From the NCBI GenBank assembly GCA_002429325.1, contig DIZH01000012.1, positions 47,338-107,227 of the forward strand: a stretch of 59,890 bases of DNA, given 5' to 3'. The notes beneath the pieces were generated by a model that was not told where the DNA came from, made no database searches, and saw only the letters and a program-made list of their open reading frames with translations. Position 1 is the stretch's first letter. Each line of letters begins with the position of its first letter. The stretch is from Patescibacteria group bacterium UBA6033 (GTDB taxonomy: Bacteria > Patescibacteriota > Minisyncoccia > Phycocordibacterales > Phycocordibacteraceae). Shown here piece after piece: positions 24,871 to 34,020 of this stretch. The translations under genes were made by a program, and so were the position numbers.

Positions 24871-25362
24871 ATGGTAGCGACTACTGTAGACATCGTCTGG
24901 AAGCGGATACACGCATTCGCACGTGCACGCCCGATGAAAACTTGGCCTGCTCTGGGAGGTCTTTTGCTCATCGCCCCAGGCATGCTCACAATAGGAGCTT
25001 TTGCCTCCCAAAACGCGGCAGTACATGTAAGCGGGCTCAACTTAGATGTGGCATATGCGCCCACAGTTCACTTACGCCAGCCAACCGTACTTTCGCTTTC
25101 TACGATGAGCGTTTTCGGAAACAAGGGACATTTTTCTATTCGCGTTGGGCAAAAACTGCTTCAGAATTTTTCTATCTCTCACATAACGCCTGAGCCTCTC
25201 GCGTCGTATACCGAGAGAGGAGAGAGTGTCTATAGTTTCTCCGGAGGCGGGAAAGATGCAGTCAGTATCACCCTCATACCAAACACTCTTGGCAGAACCG
25301 CGGGAACACTGCAATACGGTCTTGATCCTCCCGTTCCCTTCTCTATAACCACTGCTCCGTAG
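24871..25362 (+). CDS. Membrane-anchored hypothetical protein, 163 aa
   Basis: Membrane segment at about residues 25-47, followed by a beta-rich extracellular domain with a Gly-rich turn (FSGGGKDAVSITL). Family not recognised. ATG 24871 preferred over the upstream GTG at 24805, which would overlap the divergent promoter region. Confidence 0.6.
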   Translation: MVATTVDIVWKRIHAFARARPMKTWPALGGLLLIAPGMLTIGAFASQNAAVHVSGLNLDVAYAPTVHLRQPTVLSLSTMSVFGNKGHFSIRVGQKLLQNFSISHITPEPLASYTERGESVYSFSGGGKDAVSITLIPNTLGRTAGTLQYGLDPPVPFSITTAP

Positions 25363-25396
25363 CCCGCGATGACGTCTCACCAGATATACTTATCCT

Positions 25397-25639
25397 ATGA
25401 GAAAAGATTGGATTGAATTTGATAATGCGCTTCACAAGACATTTGAGTTTTCCGACTTCAGAGCGTCGCTAGCATTCGTGAACCGCGTTGGCCGCATTGC
25501 GGAGCTGCTTCAGCATCATCCCGACATAACGATTAGCTACGGCACAGTCTCGATTTCAACCACCACCCATGATGCTGAGAATACCGTCACCGCCAAAGAC
25601 CGCGAGCTAATCGACGCGATTGATGCTATCAACATGTAA
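25397..25639 (+). CDS. phhB: Pterin-4a-carbinolamine dehydratase-like protein
   Basis: 80 aa. The pattern F.F..F..SLAFVNRVGRIAEL..HHPDI.ISYG.V.I...THD matches the PCD/DCoH fold including the HHPD and THD residues of the active site. It dehydrates 4a-hydroxytetrahydropterin, or serves an unrelated role in organisms lacking pterin hydroxylases. TATACT-N6-ATG, leaderless. Confidence 0.88.
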   Translation: MRKDWIEFDNALHKTFEFSDFRASLAFVNRVGRIAELLQHHPDITISYGTVSISTTTHDAENTVTAKDRELIDAIDAINM

Positions 25640-25662
25640 GACCTCCCTTGGGCGGTTTTACC

Positions 25663-26589
25663 TCACTCACTGGAAGTGGTGGTAGTTTGGAGTATAGTCC
25701 CTACGGCTTGTCGCATTACGTAACCGGTAATCGGGAATTTCTTCTCAAAAAGAGCTGTGGTCGTAGGAGCATTCAGCGCGCTCAGCTGATACAACCTATC
25801 TGGACTTTGTTCGCCGCTCTCATAGTCTCCTCGGGCGGAACGATATCCCGCTTTCTTCACTATCGCGATGATAGCAGGATTGTAGTTGCCGAAAGGATAC
25901 GCAAACTCATTCACCGATACTCCCAGATGCTGTTCAAGAATGCGCTTACTATCGTTTATTTCACCCCAGAGGGTGCTTGTAGCAACGCGCGTCAGGTAGG
26001 GATGCGAAAGAGAGTGGCTCCCTATAGTCATTCCGGCACTCTGCATTATCTGCAGGTCTTCCCATGAGATAAAGCCATGCCGTCCAATAGAGTTAGTGAA
26101 GATAAAGAACGTTGCAGGGTACTTATTTTTCACAAGAAGCGGAAACGCGTAGGTAAACTGATCTTTCCACCCATCATCGAAGGAAAGAATGACAGGTTTT
26201 TCCGGCAATGCTATATGGCGTTTGAAATAATCCTCAAGGGCAGCAAAAGATATGACGTGATACCCCGCGCGAGCAAGATACATCATTTGTGCATCGAATG
26301 TCTCAGGAGTAAGTGCAAGCGCGCGCACCGCTCGGCTATCATCTGGATAGGCCGGACGCACGATATGGTAGACGAGAATCGGTACATTGATTGACATCGT
26401 GGAAGAGGCCATGGCCGCCGGCATCTCACCCGAAGTTGTCGCTACTTCTGCATAACGGCTCTGATCCTCTGAAGAGGACGGCACTAGCGGCTGCGTACGA
26501 GACTGCTGCTGATTAGCGAGCGTAATAATGCTTACCGCAAGTACTACACAGCACAGAGCGGCCTGGATGAACGGGCGATATCGAGACAT
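25663..26589 (-). CDS. Polysaccharide deacetylase (NodB-type), membrane-anchored
   Basis: 308 aa. N-terminal membrane anchor (about 8-25), Ser/Thr-rich linker, then the NodB domain: LSFDDGW (catalytic Asp pair, about 134-140), HSLSHPYL (metal-binding His pair, about 192-199) and YPFGNYN (about 232). Removes N- or O-acetyl groups from wall or exopolysaccharide outside the cell. TATACT-N8-ATG at the start. Confidence 0.93.
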   Translation of the reverse strand: MSRYRPFIQAALCCVVLAVSIITLANQQQSRTQPLVPSSSEDQSRYAEVATTSGEMPAAMASSTMSINVPILVYHIVRPAYPDDSRAVRALALTPETFDAQMMYLARAGYHVISFAALEDYFKRHIALPEKPVILSFDDGWKDQFTYAFPLLVKNKYPATFFIFTNSIGRHGFISWEDLQIMQSAGMTIGSHSLSHPYLTRVATSTLWGEINDSKRILEQHLGVSVNEFAYPFGNYNPAIIAIVKKAGYRSARGDYESGEQSPDRLYQLSALNAPTTTALFEKKFPITGYVMRQAVGTILQTTTTSSE

Positions 26590-26677
26590 GTCGTTGCAGT
26601 ATACTGGCTTAGGTTCGTCATTCCTAATAACGGTGTATAATTCTTAGGTCTTATTTATTTTAATCACGACATTCATA

Positions 26678-27004
26678 ATGGATACGAATACAACACATGA
26701 GCACGGGTGCGAATCATGCCACGGACATGGCATGATAGGCGATATGTGCGGACATCGCCATTGGCGGCATATCATTATCAAGGTGCTCGTCGCGATATTT
26801 ATCTTCTGGTGCGGTGTCCAGTTCGGCGAACTGAAAGCTTTGATCCATTCATATACCGGCTACGGTATGATGGGCTGGAGTCAGCAAGGAGGCCAGGAGT
26901 ACTCCCAATTCCCTTCCATGATGTATGGCTACGGATATAACAATGTATATGGGACGCCAACACAGGTTCGGACAATGATGGGGACAACGACTCTTATCAA
27001 ATAG
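26678..27004 (+). CDS. His/Met/Tyr-rich small membrane protein, 108 aa
   Basis: His- and Cys-rich N-terminus (HEHGCESCHGHGM...CGHRHWRH, 7-31), one membrane helix (about 32-50) and a Tyr/Met/Gly-rich tail (YGMMGW, MMYGYGY). The metal-ligand-rich composition suggests metal binding, an inference only. TATAAT at 26636-26641 gives a leader of about 30 nt. A strong terminator follows. Confidence 0.65.
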   Translation: MDTNTTHEHGCESCHGHGMIGDMCGHRHWRHIIIKVLVAIFIFWCGVQFGELKALIHSYTGYGMMGWSQQGGQEYSQFPSMMYGYGYNNVYGTPTQVRTMMGTTTLIK

Positions 27005-27017
27005 GAGTCTTGTTTCT

Positions 27018-27060
27018 AAAACAACCGATGAGCGGCCAATGGCCGCTCATCGGTTGTTTT
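27018..27060. terminator. Long perfect bidirectional terminator
   Basis: 20-bp perfect arms (27018-27037 and 27041-27060) around AAT, beginning AAAACAACC and ending GGTTGTTTT. It lies between convergent genes ending at 27004 and 27076 and can stop both transcripts. Confidence 0.9.
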
Positions 27061-27075
27061 ATTCGAGAATCAACT

Positions 27076-28287
27076 TTATTTGTTTAGGGCGGCGCGTGTC
27101 CCAGGACCCACATAGCCGACGCGCTCAAGACCGTGCGCCGCTTGAAATTTCTTGACTGAGGCGGCCGTCATTGGACCAAAGTAACTACTCATCGGTCCCG
27201 AGAAGAAACCAAGTGCAGCCAAACGTTTCTGCAGTTCTAGCACTGCAACACCTCGTGAACCAATACTGAGGCTTTTGGTGAAGAGATATGTTGCAGTTGC
27301 GGCAGGGGTATTCGTTGCCGTATTCACAATAGAAGTAACCGTAGCTGGCGTCTGTACTGTAGCTGGAGCAGTCGTGATTGCTATAGTTACAGTACTCGAG
27401 GCAGCATTGCCGTAAGCATCCGTCGCGGTGACCGTCAACATATGCGTTCCAAGATCAGCAACAATCGGCGTCCAGGTGAAAAGGCCTGTAGCGTTCATAT
27501 TGCTCGCTGCGACCGTCGTCGTCCCAACAAAAGAATCTTGCACGGCATACGTGGTCGTCGCGGACAAATTCGAACTCGCGGCGAAAGAAATGAGTGACCC
27601 GACACCTGCGCTGATGCCAGGTTTAAGTGATTGAATGGATAGCGTCGGATTTATAACGGTGATGGTTTTGGTCGTCTGGGCGTTGTTCCCATAGGGGTCT
27701 GACGCAATAATAGTGAGCATATGTGTCCCGAGGTCATCAGTAGTTGGCGTCCACGTGAATGCCCCTGACGAGGAGATGGTATTTGCGGGAGTTATTGTGC
27801 TCGCTGATGAATCGTACACACCGTAGCTTGGAGTTACGAAGCCAGGTGCCATGACCGTAAAGGTTATAGGGTGACGCACCGCGACTATCGGTCCAGGAGA
27901 AAGATTGGTAACAAGTACGGAGTTGCTCGCCACACGTATATTCACCGTGGAGCTGGCGACATGGTTTAGAGTATCGCTCACGGTAACCGTGACGGCGTGC
28001 GTTCCTGCATCATAGATGCCTGGTATCCAAGTAAAATAGCCAATTTTATCGATACTCCCAGTTGTCGCTCCCGAAGCAGTAAATGCATCGCTAACACCAT
28101 ACGCTGGATCAATAAAGCCATAGGCAGATGTTACGAAGCTCACTATGGTACCAGGAGTGATGACACCCGTAGGCGAGACATTTATTATTTGCACTGACTC
28201 CCCGGTCGCATGTGCTTGCGATCCGACACTTATAGAAAGAACCACGGAGAACAGACCGACAAGAGCGAAGGATAGTTTAGGTGACAT
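27076..28287 (-). CDS. Secreted Ig-like repeat protein with peptidoglycan-binding domain
   Basis: 403 aa. Signal peptide (cleavage near AHA-TG, residue 28), three Ig-like/cadherin-like repeats of about 85 aa with the recurrent FTWTP...DLGTHMLTV(T/I)ASD(A/P)YGN motif, and a C-terminal PG_binding_1 domain (about 335-402; GSRGVAVLELQKRLAALGFFSG...AASVKKFQAAHGL). It probably attaches to the cell wall through the C-terminus. Possible TACGAT-N7-ATG start. Confidence 0.85.
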   Translation of the reverse strand: MSPKLSFALVGLFSVVLSISVGSQAHATGESVQIINVSPTGVITPGTIVSFVTSAYGFIDPAYGVSDAFTASGATTGSIDKIGYFTWIPGIYDAGTHAVTVTVSDTLNHVASSTVNIRVASNSVLVTNLSPGPIVAVRHPITFTVMAPGFVTPSYGVYDSSASTITPANTISSSGAFTWTPTTDDLGTHMLTIIASDPYGNNAQTTKTITVINPTLSIQSLKPGISAGVGSLISFAASSNLSATTTYAVQDSFVGTTTVAASNMNATGLFTWTPIVADLGTHMLTVTATDAYGNAASSTVTIAITTAPATVQTPATVTSIVNTATNTPAATATYLFTKSLSIGSRGVAVLELQKRLAALGFFSGPMSSYFGPMTAASVKKFQAAHGLERVGYVGPGTRAALNK

Positions 28288-28320
28288 ATGCTCTATCGTA
28301 TCATTCTCTCGCCTTTTGGA

Positions 28321-28992
28321 TTATGCCGCAGTGAATAGGTGGTCGCGTTCTCGGTATCTTCTCCCGACGACAATACCGACGATAGTGCCGAAAATCGCTC
28401 CGGCAGCAAAATCAGAAAACCAGTGGATGGTTACTGACACTCCTAGACCAATATAGAGCGCATAAGCCGCAGCAAGTATCACCCAAGCGCGCTTGCGCGG
28501 ATAGAGCGTAATGAGCGCTGCTGTCATCGCGAATGCCACAGTCGTATGCGATGAAGGCCACCCCCAGAATATTCCGTTCCGAAAGAAGCCGAAATTAAAG
28601 TTCCTGCTGATATCGTTCGTTACGAGATGAGTCACCAGCTCAGGCTGAATCCGGCCGGTAAAGAATTTATAGAAGGATGAGAGAAGCCATCCCATAATAG
28701 CAGCTTGGCCAAGCGCGGCGCCGACGGTACGGAGACTAATGGATTTCCGTGCTCTGCCCCACAGAGAAAGCCCTAGAGGGACGATAACGGGGACGAGGAA
28801 TCCGAGAAGCGCAGCAGGAAATCCGAGATACAAGAACAGGGCGCTACGGGTTGACTGGAAATACCACCAGTCGAAGCCAGACATTACGAGAAAGTAGGTG
28901 AGGACAATAGCCAGAAGCTGCCACAGCAGATTGACTCCTTTGAAACACCACGTAAAGTTCGAGAATAATTTATACCCCCAGTCTTTAAGCAT
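28321..28992 (-). CDS. PAP2-family membrane phosphatase
   Basis: 223 aa, six membrane segments. Phosphatase motifs: KFFTGRIQPE (degenerate KxxxxxxRP, about 112-122), GWPSSHT (about 144-150, catalytic His) and HWFSD (about 192-196). Acts on lipid phosphates such as undecaprenyl pyrophosphate or phosphatidic acid on the outer face of the membrane. Confidence 0.9.
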   Translation of the reverse strand: MLKDWGYKLFSNFTWCFKGVNLLWQLLAIVLTYFLVMSGFDWWYFQSTRSALFLYLGFPAALLGFLVPVIVPLGLSLWGRARKSISLRTVGAALGQAAIMGWLLSSFYKFFTGRIQPELVTHLVTNDISRNFNFGFFRNGIFWGWPSSHTTVAFAMTAALITLYPRKRAWVILAAAYALYIGLGVSVTIHWFSDFAAGAIFGTIVGIVVGRRYRERDHLFTAA

Positions 28993-29026
28993 TACTATAT
29001 TCTATACCACTTCCCTTGCCTCTAGT

Positions 29027-29197
29027 TTACAAATATTGAGAGACTTTATAGCCCGCCCATATTCCGACGAAACCTCCTACCGTGCCCCAGATGACCGAGG
29101 AAAAAGAAAGGGGGCTTGCACCCCAAAGCGCAGGAAGAAGCCCGCCGACAGTCGACCCGATGGTAATCCCTATCCAGATGAGCGAACGAGATTGCAT
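29027..29197 (-). CDS. Small Gly-rich membrane protein, 56 aa
   Basis: MQSRSLIWIGITIGSTVGG then a second helix SVIWGTVGGFVGIWAGYKV: two membrane helices with GxxxG-type packing. Family not recognised. TACACT-N7-ATG immediately upstream, the same box as murA, makes a leaderless start. Lies between the PAP2 and peptidase genes on the same strand. Confidence 0.65.
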   Translation of the reverse strand: MQSRSLIWIGITIGSTVGGLLPALWGASPLSFSSVIWGTVGGFVGIWAGYKVSQYL

Positions 29198-29231
29198 ACC
29201 GCACAGTGTACCTCAAAAAGAAGGTCGACTT

Positions 29232-29873
29232 TTATTTTTGCGCCAAGGCAATCCCGCTACTCTCTTTCAGCGGCCGAATGACTATGACTTTCCTTTTCCA
29301 ACCCTTAAGAAAGTTTGTGACGGAGATCTGCTTAGTACCCTTAGTCGTTGCGGGGTCATTGTAGTACACCATACCATCTTTAATACCATTAATGACCACG
29401 AGGTGCGGTATCGTGCTTTTTGGATCGAACTTGTAGTGCACGGACAGGATAACCGGACCATCTTTCAGATAGACCTTGAACTGATTGAAGGCGGCTTCTG
29501 CGCTTAGTTTTGATAAGTCGTAGTACGTGCCGTCGAGACCATATGTTTGGGACAATTTAATCAATCCTTTATATATCCAACCGGCATTGGGGTCGTATGC
29601 ACCCGCAGCGATGCCTTTTTTAAGCATCATGCTCACCGATACCGCCTCCGGGCGATAATAGTTAATCACCATAGCGAGGTCTGTTATCCCGCACCCTACC
29701 TTCTGCCATTTTGGAGATTGAATATCTGTGAACTGCGAATAGAACGGCACGTCTGGGACGGTAGCCTGAGCAATAGGGCCTATATCCTGCACATGCTGTA
29801 TCTGAATAGTTTGCACTCCTGAAGCAGCCGCGATATGTGGGGCCGCAAACAAAAGAGCGAAAAACGCTAACAT
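29232..29873 (-). CDS. C39-like peptidase family protein, secreted
   Basis: 213 aa with a signal peptide (cleavage near IAAA, residue 18). The peptidase_C39_2 fold is indicated by VPFYSQF, the Cys in KVGCGIT (about 60) in place of the usual DCGP-type nucleophile region, the His in PHLVVINGI (about 152) and Asp in YYNDP (about 167). Probably a cell-surface or wall-associated cysteine peptidase. Confidence 0.82.
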   Translation of the reverse strand: MLAFFALLFAAPHIAAASGVQTIQIQHVQDIGPIAQATVPDVPFYSQFTDIQSPKWQKVGCGITDLAMVINYYRPEAVSVSMMLKKGIAAGAYDPNAGWIYKGLIKLSQTYGLDGTYYDLSKLSAEAAFNQFKVYLKDGPVILSVHYKFDPKSTIPHLVVINGIKDGMVYYNDPATTKGTKQISVTNFLKGWKRKVIVIRPLKESSGIALAQK

Positions 29874-29955
29874 TCCGACATTATTTCATATATGCGCAAT
29901 ATGCGGAAGTGTACTCAATCGATATCTGTGCCCTAATAAAATGGGCCTCTCCCAA

Positions 29956-30810
29956 TTAATTCTGCACAAGTACGGGAGTACCGAGATCAGCCCATGCATA
30001 GAGTATTTTTGCTTGCTCGGGCGGCAAGTTCACACAGCCGTGCGACCATAATTCTCCGAAATGGTTGTGCCAGTAAGCACCGTGAATGGCTCCGCCATCC
30101 ATAGTGAAATATAAATCCCACGGCACGCCAGGCAAATCATAATATTGGTCACTTAGACCAACTATCGGACCCTGCATATAGCTATCCGGCATCTTGCGGT
30201 ACACCCAAAATCTCCCAGTAGGCGTCGGCGTCAGTTCAAGACCAGTGGAAATAGGTTGTTGCATGAATACCGTATCGCCTTCGTATGCATAGAGCATTCT
30301 CTGAGCAAGGTCTATTTCAATACGTTTGGTGCTTGAAGCGTTTATCCCCTCATCAGTCATAACCAGCCCTTTGTCGAGAAATAAACGCACGTAGTCGGCA
30401 GCCACATACCAATCATTAACCACCCGTTCAGGATAATGAATCTCTCCATCAAATCCTATCTTGTACCAGGTGCGTCCGTCTTTTATGGTAGTGCTCGCCA
30501 CTTTGAATACTATGCCGTTGCGCAATTGTTTCAGCACAGGAAATTGCACTCCAGGCCCCGAGCGCAAGTTGACGCATGGTCCTTCATCGAAATTCACCCC
30601 GCAACTATCCGTGACCTCTATATACTCGTACAGTCCTGGGTGGGTGGCTGTCGTAGATGTCGCCGTAATGCTCGATGCGATATGTGCTATTACTCCTTGA
30701 CCTGAAGGCGACGTCCATAGCGCGAGACCGAGAATAGCAACGACCGTTCCTGAGAGAAGAGATATAGGGAAGAACTTATGCCGCAGGATTTTTTCCATAT
30801 ACATACTCAT
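29956..30810 (-). CDS. L,D-transpeptidase (YkuD) with SH3-like domain
   Basis: 284 aa from ATG 30810. Membrane anchor (about 12-32), SH3b-like domain (about 60-135; CVNLRSGPGVQFPVL) and YkuD domain (about 155-284) with HGAYWH and catalytic SHGCVNL (Cys near 259). Forms 3-3 peptidoglycan cross-links or attaches proteins to the wall. A GTG at 30834 is an alternative start. Confidence 0.93.
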   Translation of the reverse strand: MSMYMEKILRHKFFPISLLSGTVVAILGLALWTSPSGQGVIAHIASSITATSTTATHPGLYEYIEVTDSCGVNFDEGPCVNLRSGPGVQFPVLKQLRNGIVFKVASTTIKDGRTWYKIGFDGEIHYPERVVNDWYVAADYVRLFLDKGLVMTDEGINASSTKRIEIDLAQRMLYAYEGDTVFMQQPISTGLELTPTPTGRFWVYRKMPDSYMQGPIVGLSDQYYDLPGVPWDLYFTMDGGAIHGAYWHNHFGELWSHGCVNLPPEQAKILYAWADLGTPVLVQN

Positions 30811-30878
30811 TATTATTGACGATCTATACACCAACTCATTACCCCGCTTAATGAACGAAGTACAGGCTTTCCTTGAAT

Positions 30879-30920
30879 AAGAAGCACAAATCCTCGCTTC
30901 AGCGAGGATTTGTGCTTCTT
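30879..30920. terminator. Terminator with 20-bp arms
   Basis: Left arm 30879-30898 (starts AAGAAGCACAAA) and right arm 30901-30920 (ends TTTGTGCTTCTT). It ends the DUF3494 gene transcript (minus). Confidence 0.85.
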
Positions 30921-30931
30921 AAAGTGTTTCT

Positions 30932-31963
30932 TTAGTTAAGGAAAAAACGCTTCCCTATAACTACCATAAGAGACAGTAGTGCAAACCCGAGGATACTAGT
31001 GAACGCGATACTCGTCCAAGACGGAGTGCTCGATTCAGGAGGAAAGCCAGTATTAGGCATTGTCGGAGAAGATGTTACTGCTGTTACCGTAGGTGCCGAA
31101 GTCGTGACAGTAGACTGAGTCTGAACCACAGTAGGAGTCGGCGTTACTGGTGTCAGTGTCGGTGTGACCACAGACGTTGGTGCTGGAACTACAGTGACAG
31201 CGCCCAGCCCGACCGTAGTCGCATCGAGAGTAACGGCTGTCTGCGCAAGCGCTCTACCATGAAGCGTCGCACCCGTATTGAATACGATTGCTGTTTGATC
31301 CAGTATGTTGCCGCTCATGTCAGCAGTCGTTCCAACGGTTGTTTGGCCAGCTACCTGCCAGAATATATTTGCCGCCTGTGCCCCGCCACTGAGGACGATA
31401 TGCACTGCGGAACCCACCGTGAGATTTTGCGCTATCTGGAAAATCCAGACATCATTCGCGCCTCCAGATAGAGTGAGGTTCGTCGGAATGGTTACGTTCG
31501 TACTCCATTTGTAGAGACCTGGAGCGAGAGTCATTCCTCCTATGTTTCCAGCACCTAATTCTGTGGCAGTTGGATTCGTCCTACCAGCGCTATTGGTATA
31601 CGCGACCTGCATGTCGCTGATAGCAGCCGTCATAGTAGCTGGAGTAGGAGGCGTATAGTCAGACGCGAAAGCCTTACCACTCACCAGAGCCGAAGTTGAA
31701 AACGTATTCGAAACATCCATCGTTAATCCAAAGCCTGTTATCGCGCTCGCGGCTATCGGGCTCACGCCGATATTTCCTGTAACTGCCGAAGCACCAGTCG
31801 TCGAGATGCCTGATTTCGCGAGAATAACGAAGTTTCCTGCGGACCCGAGATTCACGAGTGCCGGGCCGGCAGCAAATGCAGTAGACGATCCTACCAAACT
31901 TATCAGAAACGAGGCAGCCACTAGTGCTGCCGTTGAATATGCTCTCACGGTACTATGCTTCAT
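30932..31963 (-). CDS. DUF3494 (ice-binding-like) surface protein with C-terminal anchor
   Basis: 343 aa. Signal peptide (cleavage near AFA-AG, residue 32), DUF3494 beta-solenoid domain (about 35-245; LGSAGNFVILAKSGIST, ALVSGKAFA..Y, LTLSGGANDVWIFQ), Pro/Thr-rich stalk (about 255-300), then MPNTGFPPES, a membrane helix and a short basic tail (GKRFFLN). The last three parts look like a sortase-type or sortase-like anchor. In most bacteria DUF3494 proteins are adhesin or ice-binding modules. Confidence 0.88.
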   Translation of the reverse strand: MKHSTVRAYSTAALVAASFLISLVGSSTAFAAGPALVNLGSAGNFVILAKSGISTTGASAVTGNIGVSPIAASAITGFGLTMDVSNTFSTSALVSGKAFASDYTPPTPATMTAAISDMQVAYTNSAGRTNPTATELGAGNIGGMTLAPGLYKWSTNVTIPTNLTLSGGANDVWIFQIAQNLTVGSAVHIVLSGGAQAANIFWQVAGQTTVGTTADMSGNILDQTAIVFNTGATLHGRALAQTAVTLDATTVGLGAVTVVPAPTSVVTPTLTPVTPTPTVVQTQSTVTTSAPTVTAVTSSPTMPNTGFPPESSTPSWTSIAFTSILGFALLSLMVVIGKRFFLN

Positions 31964-32101
31964 GTTTTTGTATGCGTTTATTTACTAGTAGGGACTCCTG
32001 TTCGTACCAGCCGTACAACTGCGTACGATATTACATACATCCGCATAGGATATTAGAACTCTAGGTATCGTAAGGATGCATTGTGCCCTATGCTTAGGGT
32101 A

Positions 32102-33970
32102 ATGGGGAAATTCCGATACAAAATAGCTCAGGAAATAGGTCTGATAGTTTTTCTCATTCTCGTGCTCGTAGCTTCTTATATGGGCGAATCCATATCCGCG
32201 TATTCCTATCTCTTCATTGGAGGAGCTCTTTTGGGAACTGCACCTGTCATATGGGGCGCACTGAGGAATATCATACACGGCGAATGGGCATCCATGGATA
32301 TGCTTGCTTCAGTTGCCCTCGCCTTCTCGCTGTGGAGCCAAGAGTGGGTCTCGTCTGTATTTATTGCACTCATGCTCTCTGCCGCTCGCCTGCTCTCTAT
32401 ACTTACTGAATCTCGGACAGAAAGCAGTATCGGTAGTTTACTCAAACTCCGCCCGAGTATTGCAAAGGTCGAGCGCGAGGGACGCATAGAAACAGTGCCG
32501 ACTGCGCAACTCTCGATTGGCGATGTAGTCGTTGTAGATGCAGGAGATAGAGTGCCGGTTGACGGTGTTGTCATTAAGGGTGAAGCTGCCATCGACGAAT
32601 CATCGCTCACGGGAGAATCATTGCCCGTCGATAAAGAGAAAGATTCTCCGGTATTCAGCTCGACTCTGGTATCATCCGGAAGCATTTATATTCGAGCCGA
32701 GAAAATCGGAAAAGATACGACGCTGGAGAAAATAATTGAGCTCGTGAAGTCTTCGCAGAAAAGCCGTCCCAAAATATATACGCTCGGCGAGCGCTTCGGG
32801 AAAATATATCTTGTCTCTATTTTAGTCGCCGCAGGAACCCTTCTCTTTATCACGCACAATACCGCCCTCGTGCTCGCCGTGGTGCTGGTCGTGTGCGCAG
32901 ATGATGTAGCTATCGCAATCCCGCTCGCATTCTTGGGCGCCATCGGTTCTTCAGCAAAACGCGGCGTTATCGTAAAAGGCGGCGCATATCTCGAGGCACT
33001 CGCGCGGGCGGAGATCTTTGTCTTCGACAAGACAGGTACTCTCACCAAGGGAGCTCTCACTGTTTCTGGCATATACCCTGCTCTAGGATACTCGGAAGAG
33101 GAGGTACTACAGTATTCAGCAATTGCCTCCCGCACCTCCAAGCATCCGCTTTCCCGTGCGATTGTTTCCTATGCACAGAAAAAGGGTTTGAAAGAATTGT
33201 TCCCCGAGACAAGTCATTCAGTTGGAGGCAAGGGAGTTATCGCAACCTACCAGAATTCTGCTCTCCTTATCGGGCGTATGGCGTTCCTTGAGTTTGAGGG
33301 CGTTTCAATTTCCGATGCAGTACGAGATGAAGCGAATCGCCTAGGTGATGAGGGGAAAAGCATCTCGCTTACCGCCCATAACGGCGCGGTACTCGGCATC
33401 ATTGCACTAGAAGATGAGATTAAACACGAAGCGAAGGATGCACTTCTGGCGCTACGGAAGCTTGGTGCTGCGCGCATCGTGATGCTCACAGGAGATAACG
33501 AGCATGTCGCTCGTGTCGTATCGGAAGAGCTTGGCATTACGGAGTTTTATGCCGGTCTCTTGCCTGAAGATAAAGTCACGCGCATTCAAGAACTTCTGAA
33601 GGATGGAGAAGTGGTGATGGTTGGGGATGGTGTGAATGATGCAGCTGCCCTTTCGACTGCGACTGTGGGCATCGCTATGGGAGCCATAGGATACGATGCT
33701 GCGATTGAGTCAGCGCATATCGTTCTTATGACCGACAATCTTGCAAGACTTTCTGAGACAGTTGAACTCTCCCGCCGCGTACAGCACATTGCTGTGGAAG
33801 ATTTCTGGATTTGGGGAGCTACAAACATTTTCGGACTCGCACTCGTCTTTCTAGGAGTTATCGGTCCGGCGGGCGCTGCTGCTTATAATTTTCTCTCAGA
33901 TTTCTTCCCTCTCGGGAATTCCCTGCGCACTTGGGTTAAAGGTCGCAGCCCAGCACCGAAGGTTATATAG
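32102..33970 (+). CDS. P-type ATPase, P1B-like, with altered metal site
   Basis: 622 aa from ATG 32102 (TATGCT-N7-ATG). Domains: four N-terminal helices, actuator domain (SLTGES, about 166-171), transmembrane ion site, phosphorylation DKTGT (Asp near 309), nucleotide-binding HP pair (SKHPLSRAI, about 346) and GDGVNDAAAL (about 508). The ion-site motif of P1B pumps, CPC followed by AL...P, reads CADDVAIAIP here, so only the first Cys is kept and two Asp follow. No N-terminal heavy-metal domain. Substrate therefore uncertain. Confidence 0.92.
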   Translation: MGKFRYKIAQEIGLIVFLILVLVASYMGESISAYSYLFIGGALLGTAPVIWGALRNIIHGEWASMDMLASVALAFSLWSQEWVSSVFIALMLSAARLLSILTESRTESSIGSLLKLRPSIAKVEREGRIETVPTAQLSIGDVVVVDAGDRVPVDGVVIKGEAAIDESSLTGESLPVDKEKDSPVFSSTLVSSGSIYIRAEKIGKDTTLEKIIELVKSSQKSRPKIYTLGERFGKIYLVSILVAAGTLLFITHNTALVLAVVLVVCADDVAIAIPLAFLGAIGSSAKRGVIVKGGAYLEALARAEIFVFDKTGTLTKGALTVSGIYPALGYSEEEVLQYSAIASRTSKHPLSRAIVSYAQKKGLKELFPETSHSVGGKGVIATYQNSALLIGRMAFLEFEGVSISDAVRDEANRLGDEGKSISLTAHNGAVLGIIALEDEIKHEAKDALLALRKLGAARIVMLTGDNEHVARVVSEELGITEFYAGLLPEDKVTRIQELLKDGEVVMVGDGVNDAAALSTATVGIAMGAIGYDAAIESAHIVLMTDNLARLSETVELSRRVQHIAVEDFWIWGATNIFGLALVFLGVIGPAGAAAYNFLSDFFPLGNSLRTWVKGRSPAPKVI

Positions 33971-33971
33971 A

Positions 33972-33997
33972 AAAAAGCCGCTCCCCAGCGGCTTTTT
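33972..33997. terminator. Bidirectional terminator
   Basis: AAAAAGCCGCT-CCCC-AGCGGCTTTTT between the ATPase gene and the convergent CheY-like gene. Confidence 0.9.
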
Positions 33998-34020
33998 CGA
34001 GGAGAACGACGATTTCGTTC

